From the NCBI GenBank assembly GCA_900129675.1, contig FSRD01000001.1:2345501-2409500 (forward strand): DNA of 64,000 nt, in the 5' to 3' direction. Below the pieces are notes generated by a model, which was given only the letters and a program-made list of their open reading frames with translations, was not told where the DNA came from and ran no database searches. Shown here piece after piece: positions 46,318 through 55,312 of the stretch. Every line of letters starts with the position of its first letter. Position 1 is the first letter of the stretch. The stretch comes from Bradyrhizobium erythrophlei. GTDB lineage: Bacteria > Pseudomonadota > Alphaproteobacteria > Rhizobiales > Xanthobacteraceae. The translations under genes and the position numbers were made by a program.

Positions 46318-47906
46318 GAGCACAACTCGAGCGAGCGGGGTTAGGTAGAATCGATGCATTGATTCGGCCTTTCTTCGACTGGGTGGGGCGCCGTTGAGCA
46401 ATTTCCGTACGATCGATCGCGAGACCGGATACCTTCTGCCGCCGTCGGTGGACGAGTGGCTTCCTGAGAGGCACTTGGCGCGCTTCGTTGTCGAGGTCAT
46501 TGATGGGCTGGATCTTTCGGCGATGAGCAACAGCTACCGGGGAGCGGGATCGGCTTCGTACCATCCCGCGCTGCTGCTGGGCCTGCTCGTATACGGATAT
46601 GCGACGGGCGTGTTCTCGAGCCGGAAGCTGGAGCGGGCGACGTACGATTCGGTGGCGTTCCGCTTCATTGCGGCGAACGACCATCCCGATCACGACACGA
46701 TCGCGACATTTCGGCGGCGCTTTCTCAAGGAGATCGAGGGGCTGTTCGTGCGGCTGCTGGAGCTGGCGCGCGAGATGGGGATGCTCAAGATCGGCACCGT
46801 TGCGCTCGACGGCACGAAGATCCACGCCAACGCCAGCCGGCACAGCGCGCTGTCGTATGAGCACGCCGGCAAGATTGAGGCGCAATTGAAGGCGGAAGTG
46901 GCCGATCTGCTGGCGCGGGCGGAAGCCGCGGACAAAGCGGATGTGCCCGACGGCATGTCAATTCCTGAGGAATTGGCACGCCGCGAGAAGCGCTTGGCGA
47001 AGCTTGCCGAGGCCCGCGCCAAGATCGAAGCCCGCGCCAAAGAGCGGTATGAACGGGAGAAGGCCGAGCATGAGGCCAAGCTGGCGGCGCGTGCGGCAAA
47101 GGCCAAGGCCACCGGCAAGAAGTCCGGAGGCAAGCCGCCCCAGCCCCCTACCGAAGGTGCGCTGCCAACCGATCAGATCAATCTGACCGACGAAGAGTCG
47201 CGCATCATGCCGGTGGCAGGCGGTGGCTTCGAGCAGTGCTACAACGCCCAGGCGGTGGTGGCGGCGAACAGCCTCCTGGTGATCGCCGCGCAGGTGGTTC
47301 AGGCGCCCAACGACAAGCAGCAGATCGAGCCGTTGCTGAAGCGGATCGAGGCCTTGCCGGCGGAGCTGGGAAAGCCGACCACTTTGTTGGCGGACACCGG
47401 CTACTTCAGTGAAGCCAACGTCATGCTGTGCGCGGCGGCGCCGATCGACCCGATGATCGCGCAGGGCCGGCAATCGCATTATCCGCCCCTGTCGGAGCGC
47501 TTTGCAAAAGCACCGCCGGCGCCGCAGAACCCAACGGCGCTCGATGCCATGAGCTACCGTCTGCAGACGCCCGAAGGCAAGAAGCTCTATGCCCTGCGCA
47601 AGCAGACCCCGGAACCGGTGTTCGGGATCATCAAATCGGTGATGGGCTTCCGCCAGTTCCTGTTGCGCGGCCTTGAGAAGGTGCAAGGTGAGTGGAGCCT
47701 CGTCACCATGGCGTGGAATATGAAGCGAATGTTCGCCCTGGCGGCCGCTTGAAGCGCCCGCCGTCCCTACGCGGCGTTCCGCTCGGTACCGGAATGCTCG
47801 CTGACGTCGCATTCGTCCCTCAGGGACTATTGAATCCGTCCGTCACCCAGGTGCGGCACGCCATCGTCTGCACATGCCAAGATCGACACCTCAGTCCGAC
47901 AGGCTG
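46318..47906 (+). mobile_element. IS1182-family insertion sequence (left end uncertain)
   Basis: The right end is marked by CAGTCCGACAGGCTG at 47892-47906, which reads CAGCCTGTCGGACTG outward, an IS1182-type terminus. No matching left terminal repeat is visible between the DUF1254 stop at 46315 and the transposase, so the left end may be deleted or strongly diverged. Confidence 0.7.
46394..47752 (+). CDS. IS1182-family transposase
   Basis: A 452-residue DDE transposase: N-terminal domain SNFRTIDRETGYLLPPSVDE and RHLARFVVEVIDGLDLS, then the first Asp in VALDGTKIHANASRHSAL, a Lys/Ala/Glu-rich coiled insertion (about residues 160-250), the second Asp in LLADTGYFSEANV and the Glu in TPEPVFGIIKSVMGFRQF. 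The initiation codon is TTG at 46394 (GCCGTTGAGCAATTT). Complete. Confidence 0.9.
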   Translation: MSNFRTIDRETGYLLPPSVDEWLPERHLARFVVEVIDGLDLSAMSNSYRGAGSASYHPALLLGLLVYGYATGVFSSRKLERATYDSVAFRFIAANDHPDHDTIATFRRRFLKEIEGLFVRLLELAREMGMLKIGTVALDGTKIHANASRHSALSYEHAGKIEAQLKAEVADLLARAEAADKADVPDGMSIPEELARREKRLAKLAEARAKIEARAKERYEREKAEHEAKLAARAAKAKATGKKSGGKPPQPPTEGALPTDQINLTDEESRIMPVAGGGFEQCYNAQAVVAANSLLVIAAQVVQAPNDKQQIEPLLKRIEALPAELGKPTTLLADTGYFSEANVMLCAAAPIDPMIAQGRQSHYPPLSERFAKAPPAPQNPTALDAMSYRLQTPEGKKLYALRKQTPEPVFGIIKSVMGFRQFLLRGLEKVQGEWSLVTMAWNMKRMFALAAA

Positions 47907-47918
47907 CTAGCAGCTACT

Positions 47919-48737
47919 TCAATTCGTCGTGGTCTTGCCGCCGCGCATGGACACGAGCTTTTCCTCACGAAATCGGAGAATGAGCCATGCGGTCTCATCG
48001 AAACCGTCTGCGAGCTTTCCGTCGTGAGAATACACCATCTGAGCAGCTTCCGACTTCGACGGCGGTCCCAGCGCCGTGACTACCTCCAAACGCGACATAC
48101 CTAAATGCAGCTTGCCGTCGAAGACGAGGGGCGCGAACTTTTCCGGGATGATGGCGCAATCGGTCGAGGTGTCGGTGTCTTTCTCGGTGAGCTCTTCAAC
48201 GATCTCTGTGACGAGATGGTCCGGGCCGCCCATCTCTCCGCTGGACACGACCCATAATCGATGCTGCGCGCGCCTATAACACAGCCAATAGATGCTATCT
48301 CCAGCGTCGCCCTGGTGTTGGATGGTCCCTTCGCCCACGGCTTCGCGGACCGCGCCGAGCGGCGTCTCCTCGAAGCGGCCGGCGAATGCGCCTAGCGAAA
48401 AGCGGGTCGCCAATCTCTTCACGACCGTCGGCGGCACGCGCTCGAACGCATGTTCGTCGACTGGCGGCGGCGGTGTCTGCGCGGAGCAGTCGTCCGCGGG
48501 GATCGCGAAAAGGAGAAGCAGCAAGAAGAGCGTCTTTCGACCATCAACTCCGAATTGCCTTACATTGGAGATTGAGCGCTTCTGGAATAGCTCCTTTCCT
48601 TTGGCAAGGATGGCGTCAACATCGAGGTCTTTGACGCGGCCAGCCGCTCTGTCCGCCAGTCCTTTATATATTTCTCGCCTCAGCAGGTCGCGCCCAGGCG
48701 TCGAGAGTGCGGGCGTCAGTTTCTGGGTGTCGGACAC
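47919..48737 (-). CDS. Antitoxin-like N-terminus joined to an exported hypothetical protein
   Basis: A 272-residue frame in two parts. Residues 1-55 (RREIYKGLADRAAGRVKDLD and VDAILAKGKELFQKRS) resemble the C-terminal half of ParD/CopG-type antitoxins. From about residue 66 a hydrophobic segment (KTLFLLLLLFAIPADDCSAQ) looks like a signal peptide, followed by a soluble domain with SIYWLCYRRAQHRLWVVSSG and KLHLGMSRLEVVTALGPPSK. A signal peptide at residue 66 is abnormal, so this is either a chance fusion of two genes or a membrane-anchored protein with an internal helix. No toxin gene is adjacent. The distal domain has no recognised family. Confidence 0.55.
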   Translation of the reverse strand: MSDTQKLTPALSTPGRDLLRREIYKGLADRAAGRVKDLDVDAILAKGKELFQKRSISNVRQFGVDGRKTLFLLLLLFAIPADDCSAQTPPPPVDEHAFERVPPTVVKRLATRFSLGAFAGRFEETPLGAVREAVGEGTIQHQGDAGDSIYWLCYRRAQHRLWVVSSGEMGGPDHLVTEIVEELTEKDTDTSTDCAIIPEKFAPLVFDGKLHLGMSRLEVVTALGPPSKSEAAQMVYSHDGKLADGFDETAWLILRFREEKLVSMRGGKTTTN

Positions 48738-49251
48738 GTCAGTCTATCTCCTGCGATGAAGAAAGGCACAACATATCATAGCTGACGTGTGGAGGAGCCT
48801 CCCTCACCCCACCGCCTTCAGTTGGCTTTGGCCGGCCCACTTGCTGCTCGAATGCCCTCGACGTCATCAAAAATGCTTGATTCATCACCCAGACTTGGCG
48901 GTGCCAAATCGGTGCCACGCGATTTTTGGATGCTAAGAGAAATGTGCAGCGGAAATTAAAAAAGCCGCTATACGGCAATTACTTACGAGTGGTGGGCTAG
49001 CGAATCGGCCTTTGCGAACACCCCATAAGCGGCTTCAGAAGCCACCAGCCGCTTGTCTCGTCTACGCCCAAGAGCGGAAGCAGCGATGATGACGCACTGC
49101 ATCAGCTAAGGGTCATTTTCGACGGATTCAGCGGGGTTGTCGGCAGGTTGATGTCCGCTTCTACCCCGTGAGGGCCGAACCGGGGCCGGGCCAGAAGCGT
49201 TGCGCTTGGACGGACCCCCGTGATTCAAACTCCCAAACTGGGGGTCGAATC
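48738..49251. other. Intergenic stretch before the IS5 transposase, no gene seen
   Basis: No supported coding sequence. CACCCCGTGAGGG and AACTCCCAAACTGGGGGTCG-like inverted motifs lie just before the transposase, but I could not match them to a right end, so the IS5 boundaries are not fixed. Confidence 0.45.
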
Positions 49252-50013
49252 ATGCGCTACGAACTCGCCGACTATGAATGGGTTGCCATCAAGCCCATGC
49301 TGCCGAACAAGCCGCGTGGCGTTCCTCGGGTAAACGACCGGCGTGTCCTCAACGGCATCTTCTGGGTCCTGCGATCCGGGGCACCTTGGCGCGATTTGCC
49401 GGATCATTTTGGCCCTTACACGACCTGCTATAACCGTTTCGTCCGCTGGCGGCGGGCCGGTGTCTGGGGCCGCATCATAGACGCACTTGCCGCTGCCCAC
49501 GATGCCGCTGTCCAGATGATCGACACCTCCATTGTCCGTGTGCATCAGCATGGAGCCTGCATCACACGAAACCAGCGCCAATCGATGGGGAGGTCACGCG
49601 GCGGCTTAACGAGCAAAATTCATGCGGTGGTCGATAGCAATGGTCTGCCGGTACGGCTGGCGCTGAGCTCCGGTGAGGCGCACGACGTTCGACTTGCCGG
49701 AAAACTGCTGTCTCGTCTGAAAGTCGGGTCAATGCTGCTTGCTGACCGTGGCTATGATGCCGACTGGATCAGACAGCTTGCCATGAAGAAGGGCGCGTGG
49801 GCCAACATCCCACCGAAAAGCAATCGCAGCGATCCGATCTGCTTTAGCCCCTATCTCTACCGCGCTCGCAACCAGGTCGAGCGGTTCTTCAGCAGGATCA
49901 AACAATGTCGTCGGGTGGCAACGCGCTACGACAGGCTCGCCGCCAACTACCTTGCCTTCGTTCAACTCGCGTCAATCAGGCTATGGCTGCGCCTTAATGA
50001 GTCCGCGTCCTAA
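49252..50013 (+). CDS. IS5-family transposase
   Basis: A 253-residue single-frame transposase. MRYELADYEWVAIKPMLPNK starts the conserved N-terminal domain, with RVLNGIFWVLRSGAPWRDLP; catalytic residues are in MIDTSIVRVHQHG (first Asp), LLADRGYDADWIRQL (second Asp) and RNQVERFFSRIKQCRRVATR (Glu). The ATG at 49252 is chosen; the earlier in-frame start at 49168 adds a non-conserved leader. Complete, with no frameshift, so it may be functional. Confidence 0.9.
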   Translation: MRYELADYEWVAIKPMLPNKPRGVPRVNDRRVLNGIFWVLRSGAPWRDLPDHFGPYTTCYNRFVRWRRAGVWGRIIDALAAAHDAAVQMIDTSIVRVHQHGACITRNQRQSMGRSRGGLTSKIHAVVDSNGLPVRLALSSGEAHDVRLAGKLLSRLKVGSMLLADRGYDADWIRQLAMKKGAWANIPPKSNRSDPICFSPYLYRARNQVERFFSRIKQCRRVATRYDRLAANYLAFVQLASIRLWLRLNESAS

Positions 50014-50104
50014 TTCTTTAGTTCTCTATTTTTCTTTGTTAATCCATTTTTACCGAGCGTTAATTGAGCGGTGGATCGAAGATCGATGTCTCTTCATGGC
50101 ACTT

Positions 50105-50200
50105 AGCGTCGGTTTTTGCAGCGCAGCGGCATGTCCGGAGTTGGGGGCCGACCGGAAATGTCAGGCACCGCGCCAAACCGACGCGATTGACCCAACTCCG
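50105..50200. repeat. Dispersed intergenic repeat (degenerate copy)
   Basis: Contains GGCATGTCCGGAGTTGGGGG and CCAAACCGACGCGATTGACC; the latter is the reverse complement of a segment near 21315. Confidence 0.6.
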
Positions 50201-50203
50201 ACA

Positions 50204-51994
50204 TCACCCCTCCGGCACCCCGGCCATGCGCATGCCCCGAATTATCCGCCTAGATGCGGCCCGGAACTGCTCATCGCCGGAAAATGGGAAGGCTTTCAAA
50301 CGGCGGATGGTGAAACCTGGATCAAGAGCAAGTCCGGCTTTCGCGGCGGCTCGCGCCTCATCCAGCTCACCGGAAAGCGCATGCGCAGCGGCGAGTTGGA
50401 AATGAGCCCAAGGATAATTGGCATTCGCCTTCAACGAGCGACGTAACCACATGACTGCCTCGGCATCGGCTCCGAGGTGCAATTTGGCCATCGCCACATT
50501 ACTCATCCAGCGAGTCACAGCCTCATCACGCGGGGATAATCGAAGCGCTTCCTGTACATGCGCCTCGGTTTCTATCGGCCGACCAACGAACAACTTGGCG
50601 GTTCCCAGACAATTGTGCGCTTCAGCTAAATTCCAGTTTAAGGCCAATGCGTGTTCGCATTCCGCCACGCCCTGCGCTGCACGACCTGCGCAGAATTGGA
50701 CACAGCCCAGAAACATGTGAGCCAGCACATGTTCCGGAGCCAGAGACAAAGCTTTCACAAGCGCTGTTTCGGCTGTCTTGAGTCGGAGATCCGCATCATC
50801 GAAAATCAATTGGAGGGCGCTTGCCGTGTCGATTGCCGCGATGCCGACCAATGCATCTACATTTTCGGGATCGAGTTCTAGCGCGCGTTCGAAATAGCCT
50901 CGCGCTTGCCTCATGTGCTCTGGGGTCCAGCTCTTGTTCCAACGCGCCATCCCACGGAAATACAGGTCTAAAGAACTGGGCTGCAATAAGCGCTCAGCCC
51001 GCCTCGCCTCAGCCGCGATGAGTTGAGCGTTTAAAGTGTTTGCAAGTCTGGATACGATCTCGTCCTGCATGTCGAACAGAGCGGCAACAGGTTTGTCGAA
51101 ACGCTCGGACCAGAGGTGATGGGCGGTTTTGGCATCGACAAGCTGCACGTTCACCCGAAGCCGGTTGCCGCTACGCTGTACTGAGCCCTCCAGCACATAG
51201 CGGATGTTCAACTCCCGCCCGATCTCCTTGAGGTCAACCGCTTTGTCCTTGTAGGTAAATGCGGTGTGGCGGCCGATCACGAACGAGCCTCTGATGCGCG
51301 ACAAGTCCGTGGTCAGGCTCTCGGTCACACCATCGACGAAGTAGTCTTGCGCCGGATCACCGCTGAGGTTGGCGAAAGGCAACACCACGATGGAAAGATG
51401 AGGCGGTGAAAGCGGGTTCGGTCTGCGGCCGTCAGCCTGCGTCGCCGGGCTACGGCCATCCGGGATCGCGGCATAGACCCGGACCGGGCGGGCAATGTTT
51501 TTGAGGTTTTGCTCGCCCAGATCGGCGAACTCAGTGCCGACCTTGCCTCGGATATGGTCGTAAGCAGAAGACGAGATGCAAATCCCACCGGGTTCAGCGA
51601 GGCTCTCAAGCCGTGCAGCAATGTTGACGCCGTCTCCAAAGATGTCACTGGGCTCGACAATTACGTCGCCGATGTTGACACCCACACGGAAAGCAATACG
51701 CCGCTCTTCCGCATCTGCGATTGTAAGTTCCTTGACGCGGGCCTGAAACTGTATGGCGGCTCGTACAGCCTCAACCGCGCTTGGAAACTCCGCCAAGAAC
51801 CCGTCGCCGGTGTTCTTCACGATGCGGCCGCCGTGTTCGGCGATTGCCGGGTTGACGGCATCAGTTAGGAGTGCGGCCAGTTTGGTATGGGTAGGCTCTT
51901 CGTCGCTATGCATGAGCCGCGAATAGCCAGCCACGTCAGCGGCCAATATGGCCGACAACCTGCGTTCGATCCGGCTTGGCGGCTTTTGCGGCAT
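50204..51994 (-). CDS. Adenylate cyclase-TolB-like-TPR protein (copy A)
   Basis: A 596-residue protein. The N-terminal class III cyclase domain has RRLSAILAADVAGYSRLM (first metal Asp), VKNTGDGFLAEFPS (second Asp) and DIFGDGVNIAARLESL (Asn/Arg pair). The middle has the TolB-N-like string VVLPFANLSGDPAQDYFVDG followed by YVLEGSVQRSGNRLRVNVQL. The rest consists of TPR-like helices (YFERALELDPENVDALVG, HALALNWNLAEAHNCLG, ALRLSPRDEAVTRWM). The ATG at 51994 (MPQKPPSRIERRL) is used; upstream is dispersed repeat. Its start faces copy B at 52351, so promoters for both lie in the 356-bp gap. Predicted cytosolic; likely makes cAMP under control of its TPR part. Confidence 0.9.
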   Translation of the reverse strand: MPQKPPSRIERRLSAILAADVAGYSRLMHSDEEPTHTKLAALLTDAVNPAIAEHGGRIVKNTGDGFLAEFPSAVEAVRAAIQFQARVKELTIADAEERRIAFRVGVNIGDVIVEPSDIFGDGVNIAARLESLAEPGGICISSSAYDHIRGKVGTEFADLGEQNLKNIARPVRVYAAIPDGRSPATQADGRRPNPLSPPHLSIVVLPFANLSGDPAQDYFVDGVTESLTTDLSRIRGSFVIGRHTAFTYKDKAVDLKEIGRELNIRYVLEGSVQRSGNRLRVNVQLVDAKTAHHLWSERFDKPVAALFDMQDEIVSRLANTLNAQLIAAEARRAERLLQPSSLDLYFRGMARWNKSWTPEHMRQARGYFERALELDPENVDALVGIAAIDTASALQLIFDDADLRLKTAETALVKALSLAPEHVLAHMFLGCVQFCAGRAAQGVAECEHALALNWNLAEAHNCLGTAKLFVGRPIETEAHVQEALRLSPRDEAVTRWMSNVAMAKLHLGADAEAVMWLRRSLKANANYPWAHFQLAAAHALSGELDEARAAAKAGLALDPGFTIRRLKAFPFSGDEQFRAASRRIIRGMRMAGVPEG

Positions 51995-52079
51995 GGCACG
52001 TAAGTCCAACCCATTGGATACTGTACGATGGATCGGACGACAGCCCAAACGCGTTTTTGACGGGATATACCACCGGCTG

Positions 52080-52195
52080 ATGTCCGTTGTTGGCACTTTT
52101 CGGACATGCCGCAGTAGTCGCCGCATGTCCGTTGTTGGGGGCAGAGCGGAAAACATATACTCCCATTGAGCTTTTCAGCTTTTGACCCAATTCGG
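52080..52195. repeat. Dispersed intergenic repeat, second type (inverted copy) between the two cyclases
   Basis: Contains TGTCCGTTGTTGGGGGCAGA, GCGGAAAACATATACTCCCA and TTGAGCTTTTCAGCTTTTGA. It lies in the shared promoter region of two divergent cyclase genes. Confidence 0.7.
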
Positions 52196-52350
52196 ACCTC
52201 CCGAATTGACGCACGCTTATTGCCGCCGTGCCACGGGCCGCCGCTTGGGCAATAGGGCCCTCCCGCGATTACCGCTCGCAGGTCCATAACAAAGTGCTAG
52301 GCTCCTCCTTGTCCCAGCGACGTGTTTTGCCTGGTCGTTCGGAGGGCGCT

Positions 52351-54096
52351 GTGACGGAGCACCGGGTTCAAAGGCGATTAGCGGCGATCTTGGCCGCCGA
52401 CGTGGTTGGTTATTCCGCGCTCATGGAGCGGGCGGAAGAAGCCACCTACGCCGAGTTCGAGCGGCTCAAGCGAGAATTGATCGAGCCCAGCCTCGCCCGC
52501 CACGAAGGGCGACTTATCAAGACAACGGGTGATGGCGCGCACGCCGAGTTCGCCAGCCCCTTGGCCGCCGTGAAATGCGCGGTTGAGATGCAGGATCACC
52601 TGGCCTCGGGAGATAGTCCCCTAAGGTTACGCGTTGGACTCAACCTTGGTGACGTCATCGTTGGGCAGGACGGTGATCTCTACGGCGACGGGATCAACAT
52701 TGCTGTCCGGCTGGAGGGGATCGCCGATCCGGGCGGCATCCTGATTTCCGACAAGGTGTACAGCGAAGTTGAAGGCAAGCTGGACGTTGGCTTCGAGGAT
52801 CGCGGCGGGCAGCAGCTCAAGAACATCTCCAAGCCAGTCCGCGCTTACGCTGTCCGCGCGGGAACATTTAGCGCGATGACCGAGGGGCTAAGTGCGGTCC
52901 CGCCACTCCCGGACAAGCCGTCCATCGCCGTGCTGCCGTTCGAGAACATGAGCGGCGACCCCGAACAGGAATACTTTGCCGACGGGATGGTTGAGGAGAT
53001 CATTACGGCGCTCTCGCGGTTCAAATCACTGTTCGTCATTGCTCGCAATTCGAGCTTCACCTTTAAAGGCCGAGCCGTCGATATTAAGGAAGTCGGGCGC
53101 AGGCTTGGCGTGCGCTATGTCCTTGAGGGATCAGTGCGCAAGGCGTCGGGGAAAGTTCGCATCACGGGACAGTTGATTGATGCGGTGACAGGTGCGCACG
53201 TCTGGGCGGACAGGTTCGAGCGTGACCTGACCGACGTTTTCGCTCTCCAGGACGACGTCACCGTCGCCGTTGTCTCAGCCATTGAGCCAAGATTGCTTCA
53301 AACAGAAATTGCTCTGGCGGCGCGGCGGCGACCGGAGAACCTCACGGCCTATGATTTTTATCTCCGGGCCATTCAACAGTACTTTTCGTTGACCCGCGAA
53401 GGATTGGGCGAGGCGATCAGGTTGGCGCATCGCGCCTTGGAGCTCGACCCTCGGTTCGGCCTCGTCGCAGCTCTGGCAGGTATCTGTCACATGAACAACG
53501 TCCTTTATGGCTATGCTAACGATCCTCAATTCGACAGGAAGGAAGCAGTTCGGCTTATTCGCTTGGCGTTGAGTGTCGACGATGGTGATCCAGAAACGTT
53601 AGCATGGGCTGGCGTAATCTCAGCGTTCATGGTCGGCGATTGTGAAGGCAGTATCGAAATGGCTGACCGGGCGGTCGCGCTCAATCCAAATTCACTTATC
53701 GCATGGTACGCCAGAGGCTGGGTCTATCGAAATGCGGGGCTACCGGAGGAAGCGGTCCGGAGCTTTGAACGTGCCATTCGCATGAACCCGGTAGACCCAA
53801 CGCCACAACGGTCGTTTGTTGGGATGGGGGTCGCGTTTATTGAGCTTCGTCGATTTGACGAGGCCATCGTCGCAGGGAAGAAAGCCCTTCGTCACAACCC
53901 CTCCTATGCGCCAGCTCACCGCTGTCTCGCGTCCGCGTTCGCCCATTTAGGACGCGACGCCGAGGCGCGTGAGGCAGCGGCGCATCTGCTTGAGCACGAT
54001 CCTGCCTTTACAATATCAGCCTGGATCGCTCGCGGCGGGCAATCAAACGCGAAGCTATATATCGAGGGGCTTCGGAAGGCGGGGTTGCCCGAATGA
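52351..54096 (+). CDS. Adenylate cyclase-TolB-like-TPR protein (copy B)
   Basis: A 581-residue paralogue of copy A. The GTG at 52351 is preceded by GGAGGGCGCT, a good ribosome-binding site, and starts right before RRLAAILAADVVGYSALMER. Cyclase residues: Asp in AADVVGYS, Asp in IKTTGDGAHAEF and Asn/Arg in GDGINIAVRLEGIADPGG. The TolB-like part reads IAVLPFENMSGDPEQEYFAD with RYVLEGSVRKASGKVRITGQ; TPR helices follow (LAHRALELDPRFGLVAAL, ADRAVALNPNSLIAWYARG, AGKKALRHNPSYAPAHRCL). Divergent from copy A; probably an ancient duplication, as the sequences are well separated. Confidence 0.9.
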   Translation: MTEHRVQRRLAAILAADVVGYSALMERAEEATYAEFERLKRELIEPSLARHEGRLIKTTGDGAHAEFASPLAAVKCAVEMQDHLASGDSPLRLRVGLNLGDVIVGQDGDLYGDGINIAVRLEGIADPGGILISDKVYSEVEGKLDVGFEDRGGQQLKNISKPVRAYAVRAGTFSAMTEGLSAVPPLPDKPSIAVLPFENMSGDPEQEYFADGMVEEIITALSRFKSLFVIARNSSFTFKGRAVDIKEVGRRLGVRYVLEGSVRKASGKVRITGQLIDAVTGAHVWADRFERDLTDVFALQDDVTVAVVSAIEPRLLQTEIALAARRRPENLTAYDFYLRAIQQYFSLTREGLGEAIRLAHRALELDPRFGLVAALAGICHMNNVLYGYANDPQFDRKEAVRLIRLALSVDDGDPETLAWAGVISAFMVGDCEGSIEMADRAVALNPNSLIAWYARGWVYRNAGLPEEAVRSFERAIRMNPVDPTPQRSFVGMGVAFIELRRFDEAIVAGKKALRHNPSYAPAHRCLASAFAHLGRDAEAREAAAHLLEHDPAFTISAWIARGGQSNAKLYIEGLRKAGLPE

Positions 54097-54115
54097 GCCC
54101 GGTGCGTTTGTGCCG

Positions 54116-54212
54116 AATGACCGCTTGTGGCACGTTTGAGACATGCCGACCGGCTCTGATGATGTCCGTTTCCGGGGGAGGATCGGAAGTGGTCCGCCGA
54201 CGGCTAAGATGA
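54116..54212. repeat. Dispersed intergenic repeat (copy 4, inverted)
   Basis: Contains GTGGCACGTTTGAGACATGC, GATGTCCGTTTCCGGGGG and GGATCGGAAGTGG, the reverse complement of the repeat at 22845-22985. Confidence 0.7.
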
Positions 54213-54306
54213 CGCGAATAACCCATCTCGGAAGTAAGCCCTAGTCCGGCAGCGGCCCGATATGCTTTGATGCGTGGGGCCGGAACTGAGACGCATGGGT
54301 GGCCTT

Positions 54307-54603
54307 ATGTACATGTTCGTTCGAAAGTACACCAAAGTTCGTTCGGTTGCGGATGCTGCCCGCCGCGCCAAAAGCGGCGTCGGTCAGATCCTAAGGGAAT
54401 CGCACGGGTTCAGATCTTATTATGTACTGGATGGGGGCGAAGGCGTCGGGGTCGCTGTGATGATATTCGAGGACCGCGAGAGCGCCAATGCGGCGAACGA
54501 TAAGGTACTGGAGTTTGTTCAAGCAAGCCTGCTTGACCTTAATCTTGGAGACCCCGAAATCATCGCCGGGGAAGTTTTGGTGAATATAGAATCTGATGCG
54601 TAA
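54307..54603 (+). CDS. Small hypothetical protein, dimeric alpha/beta-barrel-like
   Basis: About 98 residues from the ATG at 54307 (an upstream start at 54274 is possible). The pattern of strands and helices (MFVRKYTKVRSVADAARRA, SYYVLDGGEGVGVAVMIFED, RESANAANDKVLEFV) resembles ABM/DUF-type ferredoxin-like proteins. It has no ribosome-binding site of note. Similar proteins occur widely in bradyrhizobia without known function. Confidence 0.65.
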   Translation: MYMFVRKYTKVRSVADAARRAKSGVGQILRESHGFRSYYVLDGGEGVGVAVMIFEDRESANAANDKVLEFVQASLLDLNLGDPEIIAGEVLVNIESDA

Positions 54604-54970
54604 TTGTTCGTAAAGGCTACTCATCAGCTAGGTGCGCAAGCACGGCATCGAGAGGCGGCCGTAGCGCTCGCCAACAAGAAAAGTTGTGTTCACTTTGACC
54701 TTTGCGCGTGAACGCCAAGTCTTCACTCAGAAAATTGGCCAGAGGAGTGCACGCGCGATGTCGCCTGTTGAGGAAATAAAGCGGTCATTGTTCAGGACCG
54801 CGCCGAAGTTGAAAATGACCCGCAGCGGGAACAGCCGACATTAAAACCGTGGTATGCAGCTTGGCCTGGTCCACCCTGCGATCAGGCAGCGTCCTTTCCA
54901 GCGCCGATATCGTGATGCTAGGTTGGACGGTGGCAGGGAGCACCTGCTTCATACCGAACGGGAGGACGAA
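54604..54970. other. Intergenic stretch upstream of the dodecin gene
   Basis: No supported gene; an open frame extending the dodecin gene upstream to 54854 has no family similarity. The promoter of the dodecin gene must be here. Confidence 0.5.
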
Positions 54971-55186
54971 ATGCCCGAGAGCGTCTACAAGGTCATTGAA
55001 CTGATCGGTACCAGCAACGAATCCTGGGAAAAGGCCGCCGCCAACGCGGTCGAGCAAGCCGCAAAATCTCTCCGAGAACTCCGCGTCGCAGAGGTCGTCA
55101 AACTCGATATGCAACTGGACGCCAAGGGAAAAGTAGAGGCCTATCGCGCCAAGGTTAATGTGTCGTTCAAGTTCGAGGGCTCCTGA
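54971..55186 (+). CDS. Dodecin (flavin-binding small protein)
   Basis: A 71-residue dodecin: MPESVYKVIELIGTSNESWE, KAAANAVEQAAKSLRELRVA, VKLDMQLDAKGKVEAYRAKV and NVSFKFEGS match the beta-alpha-beta-beta fold that assembles as a dodecamer and stores flavins such as FMN or riboflavin. The usual flavin-stacking aromatic residue position is occupied by Arg/Leu here (LRELRVAEV), so ligand type is less certain. GGAGG lies seven bases before the ATG at 54971. It is followed by a strong terminator and is therefore its own transcription unit. Confidence 0.92.
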   Translation: MPESVYKVIELIGTSNESWEKAAANAVEQAAKSLRELRVAEVVKLDMQLDAKGKVEAYRAKVNVSFKFEGS

Positions 55187-55194
55187 GCTTAAGT

Positions 55195-55222
55195 AACCTC
55201 GCCCCGCAAGCGGGGCGAGGTT
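55195..55222 (+). terminator. Intrinsic terminator after the dodecin gene
   Basis: A 13-bp perfect stem, AACCTCGCCCCGC and GCGGGGCGAGGTT with a two-base AA loop, eight bases after the dodecin stop. The following TTGGATTT gives a modest T-rich tail; the AACC/GGTT ends also allow function on the other strand. Confidence 0.75.
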
Positions 55223-55312
55223 GGATTTACGCGCAGCGAAAAATTCGGGTGAGGGGGAGTCTCCGCGAGCGAGCTAGTCGAGAGTCCTCCCTCTCCCCAA
55301 CCCTCTATTGAA

